64,000 nt of DNA from Hyphomicrobiales bacterium (GCA_900469625.1 UBXV01000015.1:83221-147220); one strand, 5' to 3'. Counted from the stretch's first letter, positions 18,789 through 27,592 are shown. Numbers and translations: made by a program. Notes: generated by a model from the sequence alone, not told the origin.

Positions 18789-19244
18789 ATGCTGAAAAAT
18801 CTCGACCCGGCGCTCAATGCCGATGTGCTGCACGCGCTGCGCTCCATGGGGCACGGCGATACGCTGGTCATTTCCGATACCAATTTTCCGTCGGATGCGA
18901 TCGCCCGGCAGACCACGCTCGGCAAGCTCCTGCACATCGACAACGTCTCTGCGGCCCGCGCCGTGAAGGCGATCCTGTCGGTGCTGCCACTCGACACGCC
19001 GTTGCAACCCTCGGCGGGTCGCATGGAAATCATGGGCGCGCCATCGGAGATCGCCGAGGTGCAGCGTGAGGTCCAGACGGAAATCGACCGTGCCGAGGGC
19101 AAGCCCGCACCGATGTACGGCATCGAACTCTTCGCCTTCTACGAGGAAGCAAAGAAGGCCTATTGCGTCATCACTACAGGCGAGACGCGCTTTTACGGCT
19201 GCTTCCTGTTCACCAAGGGCGTGATCCCGCCTGACGGGGCCTGA
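18789..19244 (+). CDS. RbsD/FucU-family sugar mutarotase
   Basis: The 151-residue protein matches RbsD/FucU in size and motifs: an early GHGDTLVISDTNFP with the catalytic-site histidine, and a C-terminal tyrosine-containing FYGCFLF segment. These decameric enzymes interconvert anomers or pyranose/furanose forms of sugars such as ribose and fucose. AGGAGGAGG precedes the ATG. In this operon it would prepare deoxyribose or ribose for the kinase downstream. Which sugar is used cannot be told from sequence alone. Confidence 0.88.
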   Translation: MLKNLDPALNADVLHALRSMGHGDTLVISDTNFPSDAIARQTTLGKLLHIDNVSAARAVKAILSVLPLDTPLQPSAGRMEIMGAPSEIAEVQREVQTEIDRAEGKPAPMYGIELFAFYEEAKKAYCVITTGETRFYGCFLFTKGVIPPDGA

Positions 19245-19366
19245 CTGACGTTGCGTCAGCCTGTGCACAATCCGCTTCGGCATATCGTCATAACATCTTG
19301 AAGTCGTGAACTTTGAACTGGATCTACGCTCGCCCACTCGCGGCGGCGTGATCGCTGGAGGCAGGA

Positions 19367-20299
19367 ATGAAGGTTGGTGTATCGATCCTCGGGATCTTCG
19401 TGGCGGATACGGCCTATCTGGCGCGACGCATGCCGGTTGTCGGCGAGACGATCACTGGCAGTGGTTTCTCGGTCGGGCCGGGCGGCAAGGGCTCGAACCA
19501 GGCGGTTGCCGCTGCGCGCGCCGGCAGCCCGGTGTCGTTCATATCGAAGATCGGCCGCGACACCTTCGGCGACATGGCGCTTCGCACCTATGCCGAGGCG
19601 GGCGTGACGCCAAAGATCGTCCAGATGGACGATCTGCCGACGGGTGCCGCCTTCATCTATGTCAACGACCAGAACGGCGAAAACGCCATCATCGTATATC
19701 CCGGTGCTGCCGGTTCGATCGGCATCGACGACGTCGAGGCGGCACGGGAGACGATCGAGCAATCGCGCATCTTCGTCACCCAGCTCGAGCAGCCGGCAGC
19801 TGCCGCGCAGCGCGCGTTGGAGATTGCCCGTGCGGCCGGCGTCACCACGGTGTTCAACCCGGCGCCGGCAGAACCGTTCCCGGACGCGATCTATCCGCTG
19901 TGCGATTACATCGTGCCGAACGAGACCGAGGCGGCGGCGCTGGCCGGGTTTGAGCTTGCCACCGTCGACGATGCGCGGCGGGCCGGAGACGCGCTACTGA
20001 AAAAGGGCGCTCGCACCGCCTTGATTACGCTCGGCGCAAGGGGCGTACTCCTGCACAATGCCAGCCAGTCGGTCGTCATTCCGGCCATGGCAAGCGGCCC
20101 CGTCATCGATACGACTGGAGCGGGCGATGCCTTCGTCGGCGGGTTCTCCGCGGCACTGGCGCAGGGTCTGGCGCCGGTCGAGGCGGCGCGTTTCGGCTGC
20201 GCCACTGCTGGGATCTCCGTCACCCGCCGCGGTACGGCACCGGCGATGCCGACGCGTGCCGAGATCGAGGTGCTGCTTGCACAGGGAGCGGCCGCCTGA
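19367..20299 (+). CDS. PfkB-family sugar kinase (ribokinase/deoxyribokinase-like)
   Basis: The 310-residue protein shows the two PfkB signatures: GGKGSNQAVAAARAG near residue 42 and the anion-hole motif DTTGAGDAFVGG near residue 250, whose aspartate is the catalytic base. It resembles RbsK. Because the neighbours are a mutarotase, deoC and an acetaldehyde-type dehydrogenase, deoxyribokinase activity is a good possibility; ribokinase is the conservative call. The 122-base gap before it holds a short CTGACG/CGTCAG hairpin at 19245-19259. Confidence 0.9.
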   Translation: MKVGVSILGIFVADTAYLARRMPVVGETITGSGFSVGPGGKGSNQAVAAARAGSPVSFISKIGRDTFGDMALRTYAEAGVTPKIVQMDDLPTGAAFIYVNDQNGENAIIVYPGAAGSIGIDDVEAARETIEQSRIFVTQLEQPAAAAQRALEIARAAGVTTVFNPAPAEPFPDAIYPLCDYIVPNETEAAALAGFELATVDDARRAGDALLKKGARTALITLGARGVLLHNASQSVVIPAMASGPVIDTTGAGDAFVGGFSAALAQGLAPVEAARFGCATAGISVTRRGTAPAMPTRAEIEVLLAQGAAA

Positions 20300-20360
20300 T
20301 CGAGGGCCGCATGTCTGGAGGGGCTGTCCCGGCGCGTTGTTGGCCGTCGAAAACGTCGCT

Positions 20361-20376
20361 CGCCCGAAGACGGGCG
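20361..20376 (+). other. Short GC-rich hairpin downstream of the sugar kinase
   Basis: CGCCCG-AAGA-CGGGCG forms a six-base stem with a tetraloop about 60 bases after the kinase stop. It lacks a uridine run and is a weak terminator candidate for the + strand operon. Confidence 0.3.
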
Positions 20377-20488
20377 GATGCCTGCGCCTGACTCCGGCAA
20401 AAGGTTCAACGGCCGGGGGAGAATGGAAGCCGGGGCTTTGCGTCTTGGCGGCTCCGTCCGGCCGGTCGCGATTGGTCCGGTCGGAAAT

Positions 20489-20514
20489 GGCCGAGGGCGT
20501 TTGCGCCCCCGGCC
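20489..20514 (-). terminator. Hairpin downstream of the GAF gene
   Basis: GGCCG-A-GGGCG and CGCCC-C-CGGCC pair with one internal mismatch around a TTTG loop, nine bases past the GAF gene stop on the minus strand. Only a short T stretch (ATTTCC) follows, so termination strength is uncertain. Confidence 0.45.
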
Positions 20515-20522
20515 GTCATCGA

Positions 20523-21032
20523 TCAGGCCTTGGCCGCGTGGGCGGCGGCCAGGAAAGCCAGCTTGGCCGGCAGTTCAAGATGCTTGGAGAGTGCTACGCG
20601 CTCAGGCGTGTAATGATGCTCGACGTCGAGGCAGTTGACGGTTCCGAGCAGCACGCCGCCGACGACCACGGGGATGTTGACGACCGAACCACAGCCGAGC
20701 GCCCAGATGGTCTCATGGTCGCCGAAAACCTTGGAGATGTCGACGATGGTGTTGGCCACGAACGTCTTGTGTTCCTTGTGCACGATGTCGAACCAGCTGT
20801 CGTAGCGGATCGGCTTGGTGCCGGAGGTCGGGTATTCCTCAGGATGCGAGGTATAGGCGCGGCGGGCGACTTCGTTGACCATGTCGACGGTCATCGTCGT
20901 GAAGAGCTTGGCGCCGATCACCTGGCGGCAAAGCGTCTGAAGCGCGCCCAAGATGGCGTCCGCGTCGGTTTCCCTTGCAATCGCCGCATCGAATTCAGCC
21001 AACGCGGCAGCGATCTGTTCACTGTTCATCAT
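20523..21032 (-). CDS. GAF domain-containing protein
   Basis: The 169-residue protein is essentially one GAF domain: an N-terminal helix, then the strand pattern ending in SVVNIPVVVGGVLLGTVNCLDVEHHYT, which is typical of small-molecule-sensing GAF folds. No output domain is attached. Two start codons are adjacent (21032 and 21029); the second gives better spacing from AAGGA. It begins 18 bases after the last ABC ATPase gene, so it is probably the final gene of that importer operon and may sense or modulate the imported compound. It is not clearly a free methionine sulfoxide reductase, since the cysteine positions do not line up. Confidence 0.8.
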   Translation of the reverse strand: MMNSEQIAAALAEFDAAIARETDADAILGALQTLCRQVIGAKLFTTMTVDMVNEVARRAYTSHPEEYPTSGTKPIRYDSWFDIVHKEHKTFVANTIVDISKVFGDHETIWALGCGSVVNIPVVVGGVLLGTVNCLDVEHHYTPERVALSKHLELPAKLAFLAAAHAAKA

Positions 21033-21050
21033 ATGTCCTTGGAATGTTGA

Positions 21051-21791
21051 TTAATTCGCGTGCGCTGCGCTGATCTGCATCAGTTCGCGCGAATAGGGAT
21101 CCTTGAGGTCGCCGCGCTTGAGGTCGGCCACATCGGCCACCTCGACGATGCGGCCCTGGCGCATCACCGCCAGGCGGTCGCAAAGGAAGGAGACGACCGG
21201 AAGGTTGTGCGTGACCATCAGGAATGTCAGGTTCTGCTCCTGCCGCAAACGCTTCAACAGGTTCAGGATTTCAGCCTGCACCGACACGTCGAGCGCCGAG
21301 GTCGGTTCGTCGAGCAGCAGCACCTTCGGCTTCAGCATCAGCGCACGGGCAATCGCCACGCGCTGGCGCTGGCCGCCGGAGAGCTGGTGCGGAAAGCGGA
21401 AACGGAACTTCCGGTCGAGGCCGACAGAGGACATCACCTCTTCGATGCGGGCGCTGCGATCGCCGATGCCGTGGATCGTCAGGGCTTCGCCGAGCGTCGC
21501 ATCGACGGTCTTGCGCGGATGCAGCGAGCCATAGGGATCCTGGAAGACCATCTGGCACTGGCGGGAGAAGGCGCGGTCGATGCCGTGGCTTCGCGGCTTG
21601 CCGAAGACGTTGATTTCTCCGCTCCACTCAGGCGCAAGGCCGGCGATCGCCTTCAATACGGTGGACTTGCCCGAGCCGCTTTCGCCGACCAGCGCAAAGC
21701 TCTCGCCATCGGCGATCTCGAGATTGACGTCGTGCGTGATGTGCGCTTCGCCGTAGAAGATGTCGAGGTTTTTCAGGGAAAGCGCCGTCAT
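21051..21791 (-). CDS. Peptide ABC transporter ATP-binding protein (second ATPase)
   Basis: The 246-residue ATPase shows Walker A GESGSGKS, signature LSGGQRQR, Walker [12 protein letters not shown] and H-loop VTHNLP. I start it at the ATG at 21791, which overlaps the preceding gene's stop in ATGA; the longer frame from 21917 would run through that gene. It lacks the long C-terminal extension of DppF, so it is a short form. It pairs with the ATPase at 21788-22621. Confidence 0.9.
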   Translation of the reverse strand: MTALSLKNLDIFYGEAHITHDVNLEIADGESFALVGESGSGKSTVLKAIAGLAPEWSGEINVFGKPRSHGIDRAFSRQCQMVFQDPYGSLHPRKTVDATLGEALTIHGIGDRSARIEEVMSSVGLDRKFRFRFPHQLSGGQRQRVAIARALMLKPKVLLLDEPTSALDVSVQAEILNLLKRLRQEQNLTFLMVTHNLPVVSFLCDRLAVMRQGRIVEVADVADLKRGDLKDPYSRELMQISAAHAN

Positions 21792-22621
21792 TTCTTTGCC
21801 CATGCGCTGCGGTCGAGCACGGGAAGCTCGGTCCGGGTTTCGTCGAGACGCGGGATCGATGCGATGAGGCCGCGGGTATAGGGGTGCTTGGCGTTCATCA
21901 GTTCGCCCGCCTGGCACTCTTCCACCACTTCGCCGGTGTTCATAACCAGGATACGGTCGCAGTAGCTGGAGACAAGATTGAGGTCGTGGCTGATGAAGAT
22001 CAGGCCCATGCCCTTGCGCTTGACCAGTTCGTCGATGATGTCGAGGACCTGGGCCTGCACCGAGACGTCGAGGGCTGAGGTCGGCTCGTCGGCGATCAGA
22101 AGGTCGGGTTCGGGGATCAGCATCATCGCGATCATCACGCGCTGGCCCATGCCGCCGGAAACTTCGTGCGGATAGAGCTTGGCGACCCGTTCCGGATCGG
22201 CGATGCGAACCGATTCCAGCATGGTCAGCACGCGGTTGTTCACCTCGCGACGCGGCAGGCGCTGATGCGTCAGAAGCGCCTCGGCGATCTGTTCGCCGAT
22301 GGTCATCACCGGGTTCAGCGAGAACTTCGGGTCCTGCATCACCATGGAAATGCGGGCGCCACGGATCGGGCGCATCTGGCGCTCGGAGCGCGTCAGCAGA
22401 TCGATGCCGTCGAAGGTCAGCTTGTCGGCCGTCACCTTGCCCGGCGCACGCACCAGTTTCAGGATCGAGCGGCCGGTCATCGACTTGCCAGAACCGCTTT
22501 CACCGACGATGCCCAGGCGTTCGCGGCCGAGGGTGAACGAGAGGCCGCGAACGACCTCAAGATCGCCGCGCGGTGTCGGGAAGGTGACGCGCAGGTTTTC
22601 GATTTCGAGAAGCGGCTTCAT
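21788..22621 (-). CDS. Peptide ABC transporter ATP-binding protein (first ATPase)
   Basis: The 277-residue ATPase contains Walker A GESGSGKS (about residue 39), signature VSGGMGQR, Walker [13 protein letters not shown] and H-loop ISHDLN. It is DppD-like but ends soon after the IPRLDETR segment without the cysteine-rich extension seen in the first importer. The start overlaps the permease stop by one base (TGATG), indicating coupling. Confidence 0.9.
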   Translation of the reverse strand: MKPLLEIENLRVTFPTPRGDLEVVRGLSFTLGRERLGIVGESGSGKSMTGRSILKLVRAPGKVTADKLTFDGIDLLTRSERQMRPIRGARISMVMQDPKFSLNPVMTIGEQIAEALLTHQRLPRREVNNRVLTMLESVRIADPERVAKLYPHEVSGGMGQRVMIAMMLIPEPDLLIADEPTSALDVSVQAQVLDIIDELVKRKGMGLIFISHDLNLVSSYCDRILVMNTGEVVEECQAGELMNAKHPYTRGLIASIPRLDETRTELPVLDRSAWAKK

Positions 22622-23526
22622 CAGCGTTGCTCCCCGCTCTTCGGATCGAGCACGTCGCGCAGGCCGTCACCGAGGAAGCAGAATCCGAGGCTGACGAGAA
22701 TGATCGCGAAACCCGGCATCGTCGCCACCCACCATTGGTCGAGAATGAAGGAGCGGCCGCGCGAGATCATTGCGCCCCACTCGGGAAGCGGCGGCTGGGC
22801 GCCAAGGCCGATGAAGCCGAGGCCGGCGGCCGTCAGGATGATGCCGGCCATGTCGAGCGTGACGCGCACGATCATCGAGGAGGTGCAGAGCGGCAGCACG
22901 TGACCGAGATTGACCCGAAGGCTCGACGCGCCGAGCAGGCGGACCGCCGAGATGAACTCCGAGTTCTTGAAGGTCATCGTCTCGGCGCGGGCGACGCGGG
23001 CGTAGCCGGGCCAGGATGTAATGGCGATAGCGATGATCGCGTTCTCGATGCCCGGTCCAAGCGCTGCGACGAAGGCAAGCGCCAGGATGAGCTTGGGCAG
23101 CGACAGGAAAATGTCGGTGATGCCCATGAGAATGCGGTCGACCCAGCCACCGAAGTAGCCGGCAGCAACGCCGATCACCAGACCGGCAGGTGCGGCGAGT
23201 ACGGCGACCAGCGTGACGATTGCCAGCGTGATGCGTGCGCCGTAGACGACGCGCGACCAGATATCGCGGCCGAGTTCGTCGGTTCCCATCCAGTGTGCGG
23301 CACTCGGCGGCAGCAGGCGTTCGCCTAGCGACTGGCGCAACGGGTCATGCGTGGCAATCCAGGGTGCGAAAAGGGCAGTCAATACGAGCACCAGGATGAT
23401 GATCGCGCCGACCACGGCGAGCGGATTGTGCATCAGCGCGCCGAAGATCCGGTAGATGCGGCCGAGGCGCGCTTGCATCGGCGAGGCGGGGCTGTCGTCG
23501 ATCAGCCAGTCGCGAAGTGTTGTCAT
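22621..23526 (-). CDS. Peptide ABC transporter permease (DppC-like)
   Basis: The 301-residue membrane protein has the DppC pattern: an N-terminal helix, FAPWIATHDPLRQSLGERL, HWMGTDELGRDIWSR and the coupling loop SEFISAVRLLGASSLR. Six membrane spans are predicted from hydrophobicity. It is the partner of the 23539-24615 permease, with a 12-base gap between them. Confidence 0.92.
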   Translation of the reverse strand: MTTLRDWLIDDSPASPMQARLGRIYRIFGALMHNPLAVVGAIIILVLVLTALFAPWIATHDPLRQSLGERLLPPSAAHWMGTDELGRDIWSRVVYGARITLAIVTLVAVLAAPAGLVIGVAAGYFGGWVDRILMGITDIFLSLPKLILALAFVAALGPGIENAIIAIAITSWPGYARVARAETMTFKNSEFISAVRLLGASSLRVNLGHVLPLCTSSMIVRVTLDMAGIILTAAGLGFIGLGAQPPLPEWGAMISRGRSFILDQWWVATMPGFAIILVSLGFCFLGDGLRDVLDPKSGEQR

Positions 23527-23538
23527 GTCCGCTTCTCC

Positions 23539-24615
23539 CTAGCGCGCACGTGGATCGAGCACGCGATAGAGCACGTCCGATATCTTGTTGATGCCGATGA
23601 AGACCGCGCCGATCACCAGGGTCGAACCGAGGACGGCCGCCATGTCGGCGTTGAGCAGGGCGACGGTCAGGTAATTGCCGATGCCCGGCCACGAAAAGAT
23701 CGTCTCGATCATCACGGAGCCTTCGAGCAGGCCGGCATAGGAAAGACCGATGACAGTGATCAGCGGCACGCGGATCGGGCGGAAGGCATGGCGCCATATG
23801 ACCAGCCGCTCCGGCACGCCCTTGACGCGCGCGGTGGTCACATATTCCTGGCTCAGCTGGTCGAGCATGAAGGAGCGTGTCATGCGGGCGATATAGGCAA
23901 GCGAGAAAAAGCCGAGGCAGGACGCCGGCAGGATCAGGTGCCAGACCGCGTTGCGGAAGATCTCCCAGTCGCCGGCAATGATGCTGTCGACGAGGATAAG
24001 CCCTGTGATCGGGCTGACGACACCGTCATAGAAGATATCCACACGGCCTGGGCCACCAACCCATTTCAGCTTGGCATAGAAGACCGCAAGGCCGACGAGG
24101 CCGAGCCAGAAGGCCGGAACGGAGTAGCCGAGCAAGCCGATCACGCGGATGGCTTGGTCGAGCCAGGAGCCGCGGCGGCTCGCGGCGATCACGCCGAGCG
24201 GCACGCCGATGAGAACGCCGAGAATGATGCCGAGCGTCGCCATCTCCAGCGTTGCCGGGAAGACGCGGGCGAGGTCCTCGATCACCGGTTTGCCTGTGGA
24301 CACGGCCGTACCGAAGTTGCCTGTCACCACGTCGCCGACATAGCTGACGAATTGGGCGGCGAGCGGACGATCAAGACCCATTTCCTCGCGGACGCGCTCA
24401 TAGACGGCGACGGGCGCCCGGTCGCCGACAACGGCGAGCACCGGGTCGATCGGCACGATGCGGCCGATGAAGAAGGTGATTGCAAGCAGGCCGATGAAGG
24501 TCACGCAGAGCGTGACGAGAAAGCCCAGAGCTGAGAAAAGGCGCCGTCTGCCTGGGCTTTGCGCCCCGGCGCGGCGCGTCGGCGCGGGCGCTGTAGTCGA
24601 ATTGTTGTTTGCCAC
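23539..24615 (-). CDS. Peptide ABC transporter permease (DppB-like)
   Basis: This DppB-type permease begins with a polar, proline- and arginine-rich cytoplasmic leader of about 35 residues before the first membrane helix, then shows GRIVPIDPVLAVVGDRA and the coupling loop QEYVTTARVKGVPER. I prefer the GTG at 24615 (358 residues); a TTG at 24666 would add 17 residues. It is the first gene of the minus-strand part of the importer, divergent from the regulator and binding protein at 24736-27022. Confidence 0.88.
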   Translation of the reverse strand: MANNNSTTAPAPTRRAGAQSPGRRRLFSALGFLVTLCVTFIGLLAITFFIGRIVPIDPVLAVVGDRAPVAVYERVREEMGLDRPLAAQFVSYVGDVVTGNFGTAVSTGKPVIEDLARVFPATLEMATLGIILGVLIGVPLGVIAASRRGSWLDQAIRVIGLLGYSVPAFWLGLVGLAVFYAKLKWVGGPGRVDIFYDGVVSPITGLILVDSIIAGDWEIFRNAVWHLILPASCLGFFSLAYIARMTRSFMLDQLSQEYVTTARVKGVPERLVIWRHAFRPIRVPLITVIGLSYAGLLEGSVMIETIFSWPGIGNYLTVALLNADMAAVLGSTLVIGAVFIGINKISDVLYRVLDPRAR

Positions 24616-24735
24616 GTGGCGATTCCATCCCTCGTTCGCTTGGCTTCGCGGCTGTCGATAGCGCAAGAATTCGCTTGGAGTATATAAATAAGTTTGCTTA
24701 AATCAAAAAAATTTTACTGGGTAGGAGAATCCATC

Positions 24736-25422
24736 GTGACCGTGCCATCTGAGGATGCAGACACCGCATCCGGCCGATCTGCGGGCGCAGGTCAGCCGCG
24801 GATCGGCGCGCTCATTCGTGCGCGGCGGCGGCAGATGCATATGACGTTGCAGGCGCTGAGCGATGCGGCCGGCGTCTCGGTCGGCTATCTCAGCCAGATC
24901 GAACGCGACCTCGCCATGCCCTCGCTCGGCACGCTCGCCCAGATCGCCCAGGGGCTGAACGCCGAGCTCAATCACTTCATCCTGGCGCCGGCGATCGATA
25001 CCGGCCTGTCGCGCGCCAGCGAACGCATGGTCTTTTCCGTCGGTGGATCGCCGGTCGCATACGAGCGCATCGGCGCCGATTTTGCCGGCAACCAGCTGTC
25101 GAGCTTCGTCATCACCATTCCAGCCGGACATCGCTCCGAAGTGTTCAGCCACGAAGGCGAGGAACTGGTCTACGTGCTCGAGGGCGAAATCCTGTTCGGC
25201 CTCGACGATGACGAGACGACACTTACACCCGGCGACGGCCTGCATTTTCGCGGCATCCAGCCCCATTACTGGTGGAACAGGACGGATGCACCCGTACGGC
25301 TGATCTGGACCGGCACCCTGCCGCTGTTCCGCTCGCGCACAACCTTGCCCAACGAGACCGGCGCGCCTCAGGCAGTCCCCAAGCCGGCGACGACAACAAA
25401 AACCAAACCTCATCGAAAATAG
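24736..25422 (+). CDS. XRE-family regulator with C-terminal cupin domain
   Basis: The GTG at 24736 has AGGAG eight bases upstream and gives a 228-residue protein; an upstream TTG at 24694 lacks such support. An XRE helix-turn-helix (about residues 20-75, SDAAGVSVGYLSQIERD) is followed by a cupin (about 125-200, HEGEELVYVLEGEI). The binding-protein gene begins seven bases after its stop, so regulator and binding protein share a transcript, while permeases and ATPases are divergent. Its control of both arms of the importer is inferred. Confidence 0.88.
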   Translation: MTVPSEDADTASGRSAGAGQPRIGALIRARRRQMHMTLQALSDAAGVSVGYLSQIERDLAMPSLGTLAQIAQGLNAELNHFILAPAIDTGLSRASERMVFSVGGSPVAYERIGADFAGNQLSSFVITIPAGHRSEVFSHEGEELVYVLEGEILFGLDDDETTLTPGDGLHFRGIQPHYWWNRTDAPVRLIWTGTLPLFRSRTTLPNETGAPQAVPKPATTTKTKPHRK

Positions 25423-25429
25423 GAGAGCA

Positions 25430-27022
25430 ATGATGAGAATGTTCACGGCCGCGGTTTTCGCGGCGTCCCTGATGCTGAGCGTATCGCCGGCAGCCCTGGC
25501 GGAAACCCCTGCCGAAGTGCTGGTGGTTGCCCAGAATATCGACGATATCGTCAGCATCGACCCGGCCGAAGCCTATGAGTTTTCGTCCGGCGAATACGTG
25601 ACGCAGACCTATGACCGCCTGGTACAGTACGATGCGCCCGACGTTCTGAAGCTTGCGCCCGGTCTTGCCAGCGAATGGACCGCCGACGATGCGGCAAAGA
25701 CGATCACCTTCACCCTGCGTGACGGCGTCACCTTCTCGTCCGGAAACCCGCTGCGCGGCGAAGACGTCGTCTATTCGTTCAAGCGCGTCGTTGTGCTCAA
25801 CAAGGCGCCCGCCTTCATCCTGACGCAGCTCGGCTGGACGCCCGAAAACATCGACAAGATGGTGACTGCCGACGGCAACAAGGTCACGATCAAGTATGAA
25901 GGCGACTTCTCGTCCGCCTTCGTTCTCAACGTGCTCGCCGCCCGTCCGGCCTCGGTCGTCGACGCGGAAGCCGTCAAGGCGAACGAAGCAGACGGCGACT
26001 ACGGAAATGCATGGCTGAAGGCGAACTCGGCCGGTTCTGGCCCCTTCGTGCTGAAGGCCTTCCGCGCCGGCGAACTTCTGAACCTGCAGGCCAACCCGAA
26101 CTACTTCGGTGGCGCTCCGGCCATCAAGGGCGTGATCATCCGTCACGTCGCAGAAGCGGCAACACAGCAGCTGATGCTTGAAACCGGCGACGTCGACATG
26201 GCGAAGAACCTGACGCCGGACCAGATGGCAAGCGTTTCGGCCAAGGGCGGCATGAAGGTTGAGTCCTATCCGCAGGCAGCCGTTCACTTCCTGTCGTTCA
26301 ACCAGAAGGCCGCAGCCCTGCAGCCGCCGGCCGTCTGGGAAGCCGCGCGCTACCTCGTCAACTACAAGGGCATGACCGACAGTTTCCTGAAGGGGCAGAT
26401 GGACGTCCACCAGGCCTTCTGGCCTAAGGGCTTCCCGGGCTCGCTCGACGAGACGCCGTACACCTACGACGTCGAAAAGGCGAAGAAGATCCTCGCAGAC
26501 GCCGGTATCAAGACGCCGATCAAGGTGACGCTCGACGTCATCAACTCGACGCCGTTCACCGACATGGCTCAGTCGCTGCAGGCTTCGTTTGCCGAAGCCG
26601 GCATCACCTTCGACATCATCCCGGGCACCGGCAGCCAGGTCATCACCAAGTATCGTGCTCGTACCCACGAAGCCATGCTGCTCTACTGGGGCCCCGACTT
26701 CATGGACCCGCATTCGAACGCCAAGGCGTTTGCCTATAACGAGGACAATGCGGACGACAAGTACCAGTCGACGACCACGTGGCGTAACGGCTGGGCCGTT
26801 CCGGCCGAGCTCAACGAAGAAACGAAGGCTGCGCTGAAGGAAGCCGATCCGGCCAAGCGTTCGGCGCTCTACGTCGATCTGCAGCGCAAGGTGCAGGAAA
26901 AGTCGCCGATCGTGATCATGTTCCAGGCCGCGACCCAGGTTGCGATGAAGGACAAGGTCGAAGGCTACGTCAACGGCGCCACTTCGGACTTCGTCTTCTA
27001 CCGCCTCGTGAAGAAGAACTGA
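25430..27022 (+). CDS. ABC transporter substrate-binding protein (family 5)
   Basis: The 530-residue protein has a signal peptide (about residues 1-24, ending ALA) and the family 5 fold, with APGLASEWTADDAAK and TLRDGVTFSSGNPL-type motifs. It should deliver a peptide or similar solute to the permeases encoded divergently at 22621-24615. Two adjacent ATG codons (25430 and 25433) follow AGGAG; either may be used. Its tie to the divergent transporter genes is by proximity only. Confidence 0.9.
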   Translation: MMRMFTAAVFAASLMLSVSPAALAETPAEVLVVAQNIDDIVSIDPAEAYEFSSGEYVTQTYDRLVQYDAPDVLKLAPGLASEWTADDAAKTITFTLRDGVTFSSGNPLRGEDVVYSFKRVVVLNKAPAFILTQLGWTPENIDKMVTADGNKVTIKYEGDFSSAFVLNVLAARPASVVDAEAVKANEADGDYGNAWLKANSAGSGPFVLKAFRAGELLNLQANPNYFGGAPAIKGVIIRHVAEAATQQLMLETGDVDMAKNLTPDQMASVSAKGGMKVESYPQAAVHFLSFNQKAAALQPPAVWEAARYLVNYKGMTDSFLKGQMDVHQAFWPKGFPGSLDETPYTYDVEKAKKILADAGIKTPIKVTLDVINSTPFTDMAQSLQASFAEAGITFDIIPGTGSQVITKYRARTHEAMLLYWGPDFMDPHSNAKAFAYNEDNADDKYQSTTTWRNGWAVPAELNEETKAALKEADPAKRSALYVDLQRKVQEKSPIVIMFQAATQVAMKDKVEGYVNGATSDFVFYRLVKKN

Positions 27023-27026
27023 TTTC

Positions 27027-27060
27027 TCCGCGCTCACTTGCGCTGGCGACTGAGCGCGGA
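27027..27060 (+). other. Hairpin just after the binding-protein stop (first of two)
   Basis: TCCGCGCTCA pairs perfectly with TGAGCGCGGA over 10 bases around a 14-base loop, four bases after the stop. No uridine run follows. It may stabilise the binding-protein mRNA or help termination. Confidence 0.5.
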
Positions 27061-27068
27061 CATATCAG

Positions 27069-27096
27069 CACCGTGGGCCACAGGTGGCCCGCGGTG
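27069..27096 (+). other. Second hairpin after the binding-protein gene
   Basis: CACCG-T-GGGCCA and TGGCCC-G-CGGTG pair over 12 positions (one T-G) with a CAGG loop. Standing eight bases after the first hairpin, it makes a tandem structure between the binding-protein and OsmC genes. Confidence 0.5.
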
Positions 27097-27163
27097 TCGC
27101 AGACGATAGGGTTCATCCAAGTGACTGAGCCCGAAACCGCGCATATTGGAGAAGGCGAGTAAA

Positions 27164-27592
27164 ATGGCAGACGTGAAGGTAAGGACGCGAGAAACGGGTG
27201 CCACGGCCGTGGTCGGCAAAACCGGTTTCCCGCACGTGACGTCGGTCACAGGCGGCGAACTCGATATCGTTACCGCGCCGTCTCAAGCCGGTTATGGGCC
27301 GCTCGATCTGCTCTACGCTTCGCTTGCCAGTTGCCTCGTCCTCAGCGCGCGCATTGCCGCGAGCCGTTTCGGCGTGCTCGACCGGCTGATCGAAGTCAGC
27401 GCCAAGGTCACGGGCGAGAAGGCGCATGACGAACCGTCGCGCATCGCCAAATTCGATATCCTTTTCGACATCAAGGGCGACTTCGACGACGCGACCCGGC
27501 ACGCGATTGCCGAGGCGGCCGAAAACGAAATCTGCACCGTCAGCAATACCCTGCGCGGCAACCCGGAATTCGTGACCCGATACGCCGACTGA
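27164..27592 (+). CDS. OsmC/Ohr-family protein
   Basis: The 142-residue protein has the OsmC fold with the two redox cysteines expected for hydroperoxide reduction, one in SLASCLVLSARI and one in ENEICTVSNTL. Such proteins reduce organic hydroperoxides in the cytoplasm using lipoylated partners. A GGAGAAGG ribosome site precedes the ATG. It follows the binding-protein gene after a 141-base gap with two hairpins, so it is probably an independent transcript. Overlap with the OsmC subgroup of unknown substrate is possible. Confidence 0.87.
   Translation: MADVKVRTRETGATAVVGKTGFPHVTSVTGGELDIVTAPSQAGYGPLDLLYASLASCLVLSARIAASRFGVLDRLIEVSAKVTGEKAHDEPSRIAKFDILFDIKGDFDDATRHAIAEAAENEICTVSNTLRGNPEFVTRYAD

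Noticed and set aside
20523-21032. Free methionine sulfoxide reductase reading of the GAF protein
   Set aside because: Size fits, but the cysteines do not fall at the positions recalled for that enzyme family.
24689-24700. TAAG-N4-CTTA repeat before the second XRE-cupin gene
   Set aside because: Arms of four bases in AT-rich DNA occur by chance; not enough to call an operator.
25223-27037. 604-residue minus-strand open frame
   Set aside because: Antisense to the XRE-cupin and binding-protein genes, with no family resemblance or ribosome site.
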